Of a stretch of DNA of 64,000 nt, positions 9,284 through 18,021 are shown piece by piece. The stretch's first letter is position 1. Each line of letters begins with the position of its first letter. The stretch is taken from positions 620,001-684,000 of the forward strand of contig CBDFLD010000020.1 in assembly GCA_965249005.1 (NCBI GenBank). The letters are read 5' to 3'. The position numbers and the translations under genes were made by a program. This stretch comes from CBDFLD01 sp965249005. Lineage in GTDB: Bacteria; Acidobacteriota; UBA6911. The notes under the pieces were generated by a model that was given only the letters and a program-made list of their open reading frames with translations, ran no database searches and was not told the origin of the DNA.

Positions 9284-9718
9284 TACCTGCAAACCCGAGC
9301 GATAACCTCTAATTTCCAATGCGGACAAGACTTTGCCGCCTTTTATCACCACAACTCCCGGCTGTCAAACCTGCGACGAGTTGCGGGACCCGGCGTTCTG
9401 AAATCGGATTCATACGCAGTCACCGATGCCTCAAAATAGGACACACTCCTACTTTCCAATGCCGTCTTGAAGGATTCGGTTATAACGCGAGAAACCCAGC
9501 ATATCTATACGCCACAATCAGGACGCCACAATCAGGCTTCTTCACGCTGCACGCCAGGGATCAATACTTACCAGTCAGTATATCGGGCAACATATTGATG
9601 TCAACTAAAATCCGGTGCATGATAGCGACCACAAAACTGTAGCCAGCTCACTCCGTGAGCTGCATCTGAAGCGAGCTGAAGTCGCCCACTCCGTGGGCAA
9701 CCTACACGGGAGACATCC
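9284..9718. promoter_or_regulatory. Non-coding region: displaced receptor promoter and leader of the PHP gene
   Basis: No gene was recognised in these 435 bp. A perfect 14-bp tandem duplication of ACGCCACAATCAGG sits at 9509-9536 and could be a paired operator. Two short palindromes, CTCACTCCGTGAG (about 9649) and CCCACTCCGTGGG (about 9688), lie 30-80 bp before the PHP-protein start. Purine-rich GGGAGA precedes the ATG at 9719. Confidence 0.4.
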
Positions 9719-12628
9719 ATGTTCGGGCTTAAGCTGAGCTACGTTGGAATTTTTACCATCTCGATCCTCGGAGTTTCGTCCTCTTGGTCCGTGATGGCCG
9801 TTGATCCATTGGCCCCGCAGCTCAATCCTCTACCGAGACCTGAATCAGAACCGAATCTGGCTCTCCGAATCGTGTTTGGCATCGAGGACACCGAAACCAC
9901 AGACTGGAGCGGCACGGCGACTCTGAGTGCGGGTGCAGTCTCCGGCATCGAAGGGTGGCACTTCAGCAGGGATGACAAAATAGAGGGCAAACAGAGTTGG
10001 CAGTGCTCGACCAAGAAGCCCCTCCCGACCCCGCGGAATTTCAATCATCCCGGCGAGTTCAGGCTCCCCGCGCCCTACCCGTTCGACCTGGTCGGTGTCG
10101 TCATCCGGCTCTCCGCTCCTTCAGCCGCTACAGGGTCAAAACTGACGATCGAGACAGCGGAGGGTAGCTTTACTCTCAGGTTGCCAGACCTGCAGTATGG
10201 GAGCCCACTGAAGGTTCTTGGAGGCAAGGCACAGGTGGAGCGCGTCCCGGTGGCATCCCGGGTCACCGATCGTGCCTACGAGAATGACTTCCCCGCGCTG
10301 ACTTACAGCCGGGAAGGAAAGCTGTGGATGGCGTGGATTGGCTACGCCGACGACTCCGATCAAGTTTTTCTTCGGGAATCCCAGGGTGGGGTTTGGAAAG
10401 AGCCGATCAAGGTCACAAGCGAAGCGGGAGATCGGTTCAAGGTCGGGGTGGCGGAAGATGAATCCGGGCGAATCTGGGTCGTATGGTCCGAGCTTGTCGA
10501 CGGCGATTGGGACCTTCGTGGGAGAACCCTGCACAACGGCAGCCTTTCCCAGACCGTAGGGCTAACCGAAGCGCCCGGACCGGATATTTCTCATGAGCTG
10601 GTTGCCGATTCCACCGGGAAGCTCTGGCTTGTTTGGCAGAGCTTTCGTCACGGGAGGCGGTCGGATATTTGTCTCCGGCAGCTCGACGGAGATCAATGGT
10701 CGGAGGTGGTGACCGTCAGCAGCACCGAAGCCAACGATTGGGAACCGTCCGTGACGGTCAACAGCAGCGGCGACGCCTGGGTGGTCTGGGATAGCTACCA
10801 GCGTGGAAACTACGATGTCATGGCGCGCCGGTACTCCCGGGGTAAGCTGGGAAAGCCGATTCAGGTGACCCGGTCTCCGCGCTTTGAAGCATATGCCGAC
10901 GCTGCCTTCGACCCCGAGGATCGCCTCTGGATCGCGTGGGACGAGGGAGAACCTAACTGGGGCAAGGATTTCGGCTTTTACTTCGAGGGTCCCGGCGATT
11001 CCCTGTACCGATCGAGGAGGCTCCGCGTCGCTTGCATCCTTCCCGATGGGACGATGCACCGCCCGGCAAGCGACATCATGGACGTGGTTCCCTCACATCT
11101 GCGCCGCTACTGCCAGCGCCCCCGGATCCAGACCGACAGCCAGGGCGGGGTCTGGCTCTTGTTTTGGTCCAGGTCCAGCGCACGGCTCGAGGCCACGACC
11201 GTCGCAGCAGCGGTGCGGTGGGAAGCCTTTGCCGCCTATTACCACGGCGGCCGGTGGAAGACGCCGATTCCTCTCCCGAACAGCGTGGGGCGAAACCATC
11301 AGCCCCTCGCGGCAACGGTGGACGCGGGCGGGTACGTCTGGAGTGCATGGCCGTCAAACGATGCGCTCTTCGGGGGCAACACGAGCCCCATGGGAGGTTT
11401 GCCTCAAAGCCACGACATCTATGTGGCGGCGCTCGATCTCCCGGGCATCCACCCCGAGCCGCTCGAACTCGAAGTCCTCTCCGGAGGTTATGAAGACAAG
11501 ACCGATCCGGTCTCTCCGGTTCACCCCGATGAAACAGTGAATGTCCGGAATGTGCGCAATTACCGGCTCGAGATCGAAGGGAAAAAGTACCGGATCTACC
11601 GCGGCGAGATGCATCGGCACACCGACATCTCCCAGGACGGCGGCGGCGATGGGTCCCTGCTCGATTTTTATCGCTACTGCATGGACGCGGCAGATCTCGA
11701 TTTCGGCGCCGTGACCGACCACGTCGGTGCGATTCAAGACTATTCCTGGTGGCTCACGATGAAGTCGGCCGATCTTTTCTTCGTTCCCGGGGTTCCCGGG
11801 GTCCCCGGGTTCACGCCGCTCTTTGCATATGAGCGCAGCATGGGCTATCCCAACGGGCACCGGAACGTCGTTTTTCCGCAACGAACGGAGATTCTGAAAG
11901 TGGGACGGGCCGAAGGGTCAGGCCAGGAGAACACTGGACCGATCCTTTACCCCTACCTGAAAAAGAACAACGGGATTGCAATGTCGCATACGTCGGCCAC
12001 CAACATGGGGACCGACTAGAGAGACAACGATCCCGAGGTCGAACCGCTGGTCGAGATCTTTCAAGGAATGCGGAACTCCTATGAGTACGAGGGAGCGCCA
12101 CTGGCCGCCACGGCCGACCATATCCAGTCGCAACCCGGAGGCTTCCGGGAAAAGGGCTTCGTCTGGAACGCCTGGGCCAAGGGTTACAAGCTCGGAGTGC
12201 AGGCAAGCTCCGACCACATCTCGACCCACGTCTCCTACGCTTGCGTGTATGCAGAAGATCAGTCACGTGAGGCCTTGCTGGACGCGATGAAAAAGCGCCA
12301 CAGCTACGCCGCCACCGATAACATCATCCTCGACTTTCGAATGAACGACTCGGGCAAGACCTTCATGATGGGCGACATCTTTCAAGCCCAATCGCGTCCG
12401 ACGATCTGGCTACGAGCGGTTGGAACTGCAAAGCTAAAGCAGGTCGATATCGTCAAGGACAACGCCTTCATATATACAGCCAAGCCCATGACCAGCGAAT
12501 ATGCCCTACAGTTCAGCGATACCACACTGACGGAGGGCGAAAGTTATTATTACGTCCGCGTCCTTCAGGAAAATGGCCAGGCGGCGTGGTCCTCTCCCAT
12601 CTGGGTTACCTACAGCGGTAGCGAATAG
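9719..12628 (+). pseudogene. Propeller + PHP-domain (DUF3604-like) protein interrupted by an in-frame amber codon
   Basis: Two segments (9719-12019 and 12020-12628) are in the same frame and together give a 970-codon gene that aligns along its length with the gene at 2-2452. It starts with a signal peptide (MFGLKLSYVGIFTISILGVS), then about 170 extra residues, propeller repeats (LWLVWQSFRHG, DAWVVWDSYQRGNYD), and the metal-binding GEMHRHTDIS, DFGAVTDH and ASSDHISTHVSY. The only defect is TAG at 12017-12019. The paralogue has TNWSYHDPKVE where this gene has TD-stop-RDNDPEVE, so a tryptophan TGG has become TAG. The downstream part shows no further damage, so the change is recent, is suppressed, or is a sequencing error. 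Confidence 0.85.
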
Positions 12629-12705
12629 TTGATCAGCTGTTGTTTGGCAGAGCGGATCGCGCCGCCGCAACCACCGGGAAATGAAAAAAGAGGAGAATCA
12701 GTACA

Positions 12706-13632
12706 CTACGGATTTTCATGGACGGAAGCGTGCAGCTGCTGGTAGGTGCTCGGGCGCAGGCCGGATTTCCGAACATAGTCAAAAGTCAGTTCCAGCATTT
12801 TCATGGCGGGATCAAAGGCGTCCATGGACCAGGGATGCCAGATTAAGGATACAAAGGACTGTTTCGTGTCCAGCGCTTTGCGCAGAAAAAGCCGGTTGAT
12901 TTCAAACTCTTGTTCCGGCTTGGTGAGAAAGCCCGCCGGAATGGCTTCCGGCATCGAGGGCGGCCATAGGGTCAAACGGCGAGGGCCGAAGTTGTTGTTG
13001 TCTTTTAACAAGTTCTCGTGCCAGCCGTGGCCCGGCAGTTCCCAGAGCCTAGGAAATCCGTCGGCGGCGTAGTTGAACGGCTCACGCAGTGGAGCCGGCA
13101 GCGAGAAATCGCGGTCCCAGAGAATGCTGCTCACATATCGATAGCCGGCTTCGGCGATCAGCCCAAGCAGCTCGGGTGCGCCTTTGAAACCCTGTTCAAA
13201 ACCGCAGCCGGGACGCAGGCCCGTGCACTGCCGTTGGAAAACTTCTTCAACGATCGCCTTACCCCGGCGGATTTGTTCTTGCTTTTCGGGCAGCGAAACC
13301 GCCGGACCGCAAAAGGGATTATCCCGCAACATCTTGTGGCTATAGGAATGAGAAGCAATCTCGAAGAGAGGATCATCCAGCAGGCGGCGATACTCCCCAC
13401 GATCGTCCGCCAGGGTTTTGCCGACGATAAAAAACGTCGCCGGCATTTCAAAACGCTGATGAACTTCCACGATTTTGCGGCAAGCAGCGAGACAGGCCGG
13501 CGTTTCCGTGTCGTAGGCGGCAATATATCTGGTCGTGGCGGCAGCGCGCGCCCGCGCTCCAGAGGTAAGGGTGGCAACGGCGGCAGCGCCCGCAACCGAT
13601 GTCTGGATGAATCGTCTTCGGGAAATGTTCAT
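12706..13632 (-). CDS. Secreted polysaccharide deacetylase (NodB-type)
   Basis: A Tat-type signal (SRRRFIQTSVAGAAAVATL) leads into a NodB-like domain. The first motif appears as AAYDTET (the metal-binding aspartate region), FEMPATFFIVG follows, and the zinc motif is clear as SHSYSH. The later RPGCGFEQG corresponds loosely to motif 3 and is degenerate, so activity on an acetylated sugar is likely but not certain. It is the last gene of a minus-strand group with the TPP enzyme and the large propeller protein. The 43-bp gap to the next gene suggests co-transcription. About 308 residues is normal for the family. Confidence 0.82.
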   Translation of the reverse strand: MNISRRRFIQTSVAGAAAVATLTSGARARAAATTRYIAAYDTETPACLAACRKIVEVHQRFEMPATFFIVGKTLADDRGEYRRLLDDPLFEIASHSYSHKMLRDNPFCGPAVSLPEKQEQIRRGKAIVEEVFQRQCTGLRPGCGFEQGFKGAPELLGLIAEAGYRYVSSILWDRDFSLPAPLREPFNYAADGFPRLWELPGHGWHENLLKDNNNFGPRRLTLWPPSMPEAIPAGFLTKPEQEFEINRLFLRKALDTKQSFVSLIWHPWSMDAFDPAMKMLELTFDYVRKSGLRPSTYQQLHASVHENP

Positions 13633-13675
13633 GGCTCAGATCATGTCGGTGTGAAAATGCAGTTTTGTCCCGTTT

Positions 13676-15292
13676 TTATGAAAGAACCCCGATGGTCGGT
13701 CCGAAACTATCCTGATAGGGAGCGGGATCGACGCGGGCATCGATGAGCGTTGTCCGTTCTGCCACCATCGCTCGCTTCAATTCCTTCTCGAACGCTTCAG
13801 GGGTTTCGACTACCGCGGCAGCAAGCCCGCAGGCCTTCGCGACCGCCGCAAGATCTACCGGCTCCAGGTCGAGCCCATAGTCGTGCAAACCGCGTGACTT
13901 CTGGCGAGACTTCATGGTTCCCAAGGCCTGATCGTTGATGATGACGAGCGGTACCGAGATTCCCAGCCGCGAGAATACCTCGAGCTCGCCAAGTCGCATG
14001 AGGAGGCTTCCGTCGGCGCCGAGACCGATCATCGGTGTTTCCGGCTTGGCAAGCTTGGCACCGAGGACCCCAGGGACCGTGAGACCCATCGATCGTCCGC
14101 CGGCCGTCCCTAAATACGTTCCCGGTGTATCCACGGGCCAGAGGTGCTCGAGCATGCAGATGTACACGCCGGTCTCTGAGATCAAGATGCCGTCGCCCGG
14201 CAGCACCGCACGGGCGATGTCGATGATGTCCTGCGCCGCCAAGCGCGCTTCAGCCGGCCGCTCGAAGCAGCGGAGCACTTCCCTGCGTGTCTCCCGGATC
14301 GTGTCCTCGCGAAAGCCTTCCTGTTCGAGCGCGAGCAGACGCGCGAGTGCCGCCTTGACGTCTCCGTCCACGCGCACCTTCGGCTCCGGCGAGAGCGTCT
14401 TGTACTCGGGCCGAGCAACCAGCTCGCACGTGGGCAGCTCACTCTTCCAAGGCGTATGCGTCATCATCGCATCCACCCCGACGAGGAGCACGAGATCCGC
14501 CTGGTTCAAGATTTTTGTTTCGATGACATTCGGACCGAACATGCCCATCAAGACCCCCGCCCAGCGTGGATGGGACTCGGGGAAGACTCCGCGCGCATTC
14601 GCGTTTACCAGAACCGCTGCCCCAACGTTCTCGGCGAGCTCGAGCAGCTGTTGCCTCGCCCCGGAGGCCTCGATGTCGGCGCCAGCGATGATGACAACTC
14701 GCCGGCTCGCGCCGATGAGCTCTGCAACCCGTGCGAGCTGCGCCGCATCCGGCTCTGTCGGCACCGGTGGGGCCTTTGGCGCGAGGGGCCCCGAGCAGTC
14801 CGCCCGCGCGAGATCGGAGGGAAGGTTCAAGAGAACGGGTCCGGGGCGGCCGTCGGTCGCCTGGAAGACGGCCTCTTGCACCGTCGCTGCAGCAGAATCG
14901 GCGGACAGCGTGCTCTGGTACTTCACGACAGATTGGAAGAACCCTGAGTGGTCCACGTGCTGGATCAGCTCCTCTGGCTTCCATTGAGTCGGCGAGCACT
15001 CGCACAGACAGACAACAGGAGCACGCTCGAAGTAGGCGTTTGCCGCGCCGCCGGCGAGGTTTCCTGCGCCGACACCCTTGACCGCGAGCGACAGCCCCGC
15101 GGTGCCGCTCAGCAGGCCGTTGTAAGCAGCCGTGATGGCCGCCGTGGACTCATGCGCGACGCTGACGAAGTCGACGCCCGCTCTGCGTCCGGCCTCCATC
15201 AGGTCCAGCGGTGCGCCCCCTCCGGGGAGACCAAAGAAGTGACGCAGCCCACGGTCTGCGGCCTCGCCCATGAGCAATTCAGCCAGGTTCAT
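13676..15292 (-). CDS. Thiamine pyrophosphate-dependent enzyme (acetolactate-synthase-like)
   Basis: 538 residues with the three-domain layout of the family. The N-terminal PYR domain has GLPGGGAPLDLMEAG followed by SVAHESTAA, which contains the cofactor-activating glutamate. A central nucleotide-binding-like domain and a C-terminal PP domain follow, with the GDG...N-type motif seen as GADGSLL and, 21 residues on, VIINDQALG. Members carry out decarboxylation or carboligation of 2-oxo acids. Without acetolactate-synthase partners beside it, and with sugar-degrading genes nearby, a role in sugar-derived keto-acid metabolism is more likely than branched-chain amino acid synthesis; that is inference. 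ATG 15292 is chosen because family similarity begins there; ATG 15382 would overlap the upstream gene. Confidence 0.88.
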   Translation of the reverse strand: MNLAELLMGEAADRGLRHFFGLPGGGAPLDLMEAGRRAGVDFVSVAHESTAAITAAYNGLLSGTAGLSLAVKGVGAGNLAGGAANAYFERAPVVCLCECSPTQWKPEELIQHVDHSGFFQSVVKYQSTLSADSAAATVQEAVFQATDGRPGPVLLNLPSDLARADCSGPLAPKAPPVPTEPDAAQLARVAELIGASRRVVIIAGADIEASGARQQLLELAENVGAAVLVNANARGVFPESHPRWAGVLMGMFGPNVIETKILNQADLVLLVGVDAMMTHTPWKSELPTCELVARPEYKTLSPEPKVRVDGDVKAALARLLALEQEGFREDTIRETRREVLRCFERPAEARLAAQDIIDIARAVLPGDGILISETGVYICMLEHLWPVDTPGTYLGTAGGRSMGLTVPGVLGAKLAKPETPMIGLGADGSLLMRLGELEVFSRLGISVPLVIINDQALGTMKSRQKSRGLHDYGLDLEPVDLAAVAKACGLAAAVVETPEAFEKELKRAMVAERTTLIDARVDPAPYQDSFGPTIGVLS

Positions 15293-15350
15293 GGTTTTTC
15301 TACCGGGCACATGAAAAAAATCTGTAGGAGCAACGATGGAGGACTCTGGA

Positions 15351-17855
15351 TCAAAAACCGAACTCCTTCTTGGCCCTGGCAAGCGCCTCCTGCGCCGAGC
15401 CCTTCATGAGGTATAGTTTGCCGCGGACTTTCCGTTCCTCTCCGGGTTCCAGCTTCATTCCAAAATGAGGATCCGCGTGGAAACACTGGTTCCCCGGATT
15501 GCTGTAAATGGAGTGGCCACGTTCGAAGGCAAGCGCCACCGTGTGTGTCGCGGCCGCGTTCTCGACCAGAATGATGGGAGCTTTCGCCTCGACGGCACCT
15601 CGGGGGTGGTGTGGCGGTGCGTGAAGCGGTGGGACGAAACCGTCCGATCCGTGCGCCCCGCCGATCGTGTATACATCTACCTTCCCGCCGGAGTGCCTCA
15701 TTTTCGCGATCTGACGCAACCGCTCACCGTCGAACAAATAGGTCCGCTCGAGCTTCGGATCGCCAATCGACGGTGCCTCGTAGCCCAGCGGGCAGAAATA
15801 CCAGTCGACGTATTCCATGGTTCGATCGAGATCGTTGCGAATCGAAAGCTCGATATCGATGGTATCCTCGTGAGCGGTCAACTCGAGTTTGAAGCTCCCC
15901 TTGCCCGGCACGACACAATTCGCCGACAGCTGATCGGGCGCCTTGTCGGTGTCGAACCGAAACTCCGTGTGCTCGTAGCCCTTTTCGCGTCCTTGAACGT
16001 TCGTGGGCGGGAAGTGATCGTCGTAGAGGAATCCCTTGTCGTAGCCCACGATTTCACTCGTGCGCAGGATGAGCCTCTCTCCCTCTTCCATCCAGGGTGC
16101 CCGCACTTCGGCGCATAGCCCATCGTCGTGCGGCGAATTCCCCAATGTGCGCGCGACAGAGTACGGTCCCTCCCACGCATAAGGTTTGATCTCGATCTTT
16201 TGCGCCGTCTTCGTCTCGCCGCCGCGGAAGTCGAAGCCGTAGAGGAACGCCCGCTTCAGATAGAACTTGGCTTTTCGTGCATGGCTCGGGGCCTTGGCCC
16301 CGCCGGCCCATTGGACGGCAAGCGCCTTGTGGTCGCCCTTCAAGGGAACACAGTCGTCCCGCATAAAGCCGGGAATCGGCTGACCTTTGTCATCGAGTAG
16401 CTCGACTTGCAAGTAGCCCTCGTCGAAGCCCAGTTTGGTGGACTTCTTCGGCGGCCGCGTCACCAGATTCACGTGCAGAGTCTTGCCGGCCAAGTCCCGT
16501 GCCGTTGTCACGGCCACCCCGAGGGTGGGCCCACCGGCGGAAGAGGCGAGCGCGTACGTGCGATCCAGCCGCCAGGAGGCACGGCACAGAGCCGAGTTGA
16601 AGGGTATGAAATGGGCGCCGTGGTCGACCACCGTCTCCTGGTAACCGATCTGCTTCGAGGGAGCTCGGGTGTCCGACACTTGGCGGTGCGGGCCTTCGGT
16701 CCCGCCGTAATAGACATGCAGCCGATCGCCCTCGACGATCAGGTTCTGGCTCTGCCAGAGCATGCCTCCGCCGTAGTCGCCGAGCGGCCCGTTGTCGAGG
16801 CAGGGGCGCCGGTCCGGAAACCACCAGCGGCGGCCATCGCGGGAGGCGGCCGCGCGGAAGGAAAGAGTCTGAAGGATCGGGTGGTACATGTTGACGATCG
16901 CGATATATCCGCCCTTCACTTTCATCGGCACCGTTTCCTGGTACTGCGTATCGCGGTGATCGCGCTCGTCCGCCGTCAGCATCATCAGATGGTCTTTCTT
17001 CCAGTCCCATCCATCCTTGCTCACGGCACGGTAGCAGCTCCGGCGCTGGAAATCCTCCCAGACAGGGACGTGATCGGTCGGCTTATGGGGTCCCCCCAAT
17101 CGGTAGTAGGCCACGTAGCCGAAGTCCGGATCGCGATAGAAGATGGAAAGGTCCCCCTTCATCGGACCTTCGATCTTGCTTCCCACGCTTTCCCACGTCC
17201 GGCCGTCCTTGGAGCGATAGCGATAGTAGCCAGTTCCCTCTAACGTGTTCTTGCCTGCCCGAAAGGCGATCATCTCGTAGGGCCACTCATTCTCAGGATC
17301 GACGAAGACCGAGGCGTAGGCCGAGTTTCCTTCGCTCGAGTCAAAGATGATGTTGGTTTTGCTGTGCCCCTCAAAGGGAGCGTTCGACAACTCCGGCCTC
17401 GACCAGTGGACGCCGTCCGTGCTCTCGAAAAGACAGATGCGGCGGGTCCTGGTATTCCTGGAGGCCCAGGGCTTCTCGTTGTTCTCTGTTGTGACCTCGG
17501 GTTCCGTGGAGACGAGATACGCTTTCCACAGGGAATCGATCGGATCTCGCAGCACCGACCCATGAATCCCTACCCCACCGGAGTCCCACGGCATGTCTCC
17601 TTCGATGAGAGGGTTGGCCGGATCCTGAGTGCCGAGCTCCACCCGCCAGCCGACGAGGTGCAATTCGCTGAAGTCGTCCGGCATCAACAGCGGCATGCGC
17701 AGGTCTTCGCCCGTTTGCGGATCGACGTCCTGGCGAACCAGCCAACTGTCCCTGAAACCATCTCTGGCAATATCTTGGGAAAGAAGAAGACCACCGCTGC
17801 CGGCGAAGAGGATATAGAAGCCGAGGACAAGGGAAAAAACGACGGAGGTTCTCAT
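15351..17855 (-). CDS. Large secreted five-bladed-propeller glycosidase-like protein
   Basis: 834 residues with a signal peptide (MRTSVVFSLVLGFYILFAGS). The region 80-450 resembles GH32/43/68-type propellers, with repeated ESTDGVHWSRPE, RSKDGRTWESVG, VSKDGWDWKKD and SRDGRRWWFPD segments. About 270 C-terminal residues form an extra, probably beta-sandwich domain absent from the 514-residue paralogue at 24799. Both proteins share the openings DPANPLIE and LRDPID-LWKAY/W. Catalytic residues cannot be assigned by eye, so hydrolysis is inferred from fold-like repeats only. It heads the minus-strand group and is divergent from the PSCyt1 gene across 166 bp. Confidence 0.7.
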   Translation of the reverse strand: MRTSVVFSLVLGFYILFAGSGGLLLSQDIARDGFRDSWLVRQDVDPQTGEDLRMPLLMPDDFSELHLVGWRVELGTQDPANPLIEGDMPWDSGGVGIHGSVLRDPIDSLWKAYLVSTEPEVTTENNEKPWASRNTRTRRICLFESTDGVHWSRPELSNAPFEGHSKTNIIFDSSEGNSAYASVFVDPENEWPYEMIAFRAGKNTLEGTGYYRYRSKDGRTWESVGSKIEGPMKGDLSIFYRDPDFGYVAYYRLGGPHKPTDHVPVWEDFQRRSCYRAVSKDGWDWKKDHLMMLTADERDHRDTQYQETVPMKVKGGYIAIVNMYHPILQTLSFRAAASRDGRRWWFPDRRPCLDNGPLGDYGGGMLWQSQNLIVEGDRLHVYYGGTEGPHRQVSDTRAPSKQIGYQETVVDHGAHFIPFNSALCRASWRLDRTYALASSAGGPTLGVAVTTARDLAGKTLHVNLVTRPPKKSTKLGFDEGYLQVELLDDKGQPIPGFMRDDCVPLKGDHKALAVQWAGGAKAPSHARKAKFYLKRAFLYGFDFRGGETKTAQKIEIKPYAWEGPYSVARTLGNSPHDDGLCAEVRAPWMEEGERLILRTSEIVGYDKGFLYDDHFPPTNVQGREKGYEHTEFRFDTDKAPDQLSANCVVPGKGSFKLELTAHEDTIDIELSIRNDLDRTMEYVDWYFCPLGYEAPSIGDPKLERTYLFDGERLRQIAKMRHSGGKVDVYTIGGAHGSDGFVPPLHAPPHHPRGAVEAKAPIILVENAAATHTVALAFERGHSIYSNPGNQCFHADPHFGMKLEPGEERKVRGKLYLMKGSAQEALARAKKEFGF

Positions 17856-18021
17856 TTCAAGTCAATCCTCTCTTGGTTTACAGGCAACCTTAATCCAGAC
17901 GATGCGGGGGAATCAAGAGTGAAATCGGACAAGTGATCCAATAGGAGTTGTGCCTTCGACTGAGGCAGGGGTAGACTGAACTCTAGAAAATGGCGAGTTT
18001 CGGAGGGTTCCCATTAGCGTC
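17856..18021. promoter_or_regulatory. Divergent promoter region
   Basis: These 166 bp separate the two divergent groups (minus-strand propeller gene and plus-strand PSCyt1 gene), so at least two promoters must lie here. No clear operator was found. CGGAGGG at about 18001 is the best ribosome-binding candidate for the TTG start at 18022, though it is rather far away. Confidence 0.4.

Noticed and set aside
12017..12019. UAG read as pyrrolysine or another special amino acid
   Set aside because: TAG is used as a normal stop nearby (2450-2452), the paralogue has tryptophan here, and no pyrrolysine genes are visible. A simple nonsense change is more economical.
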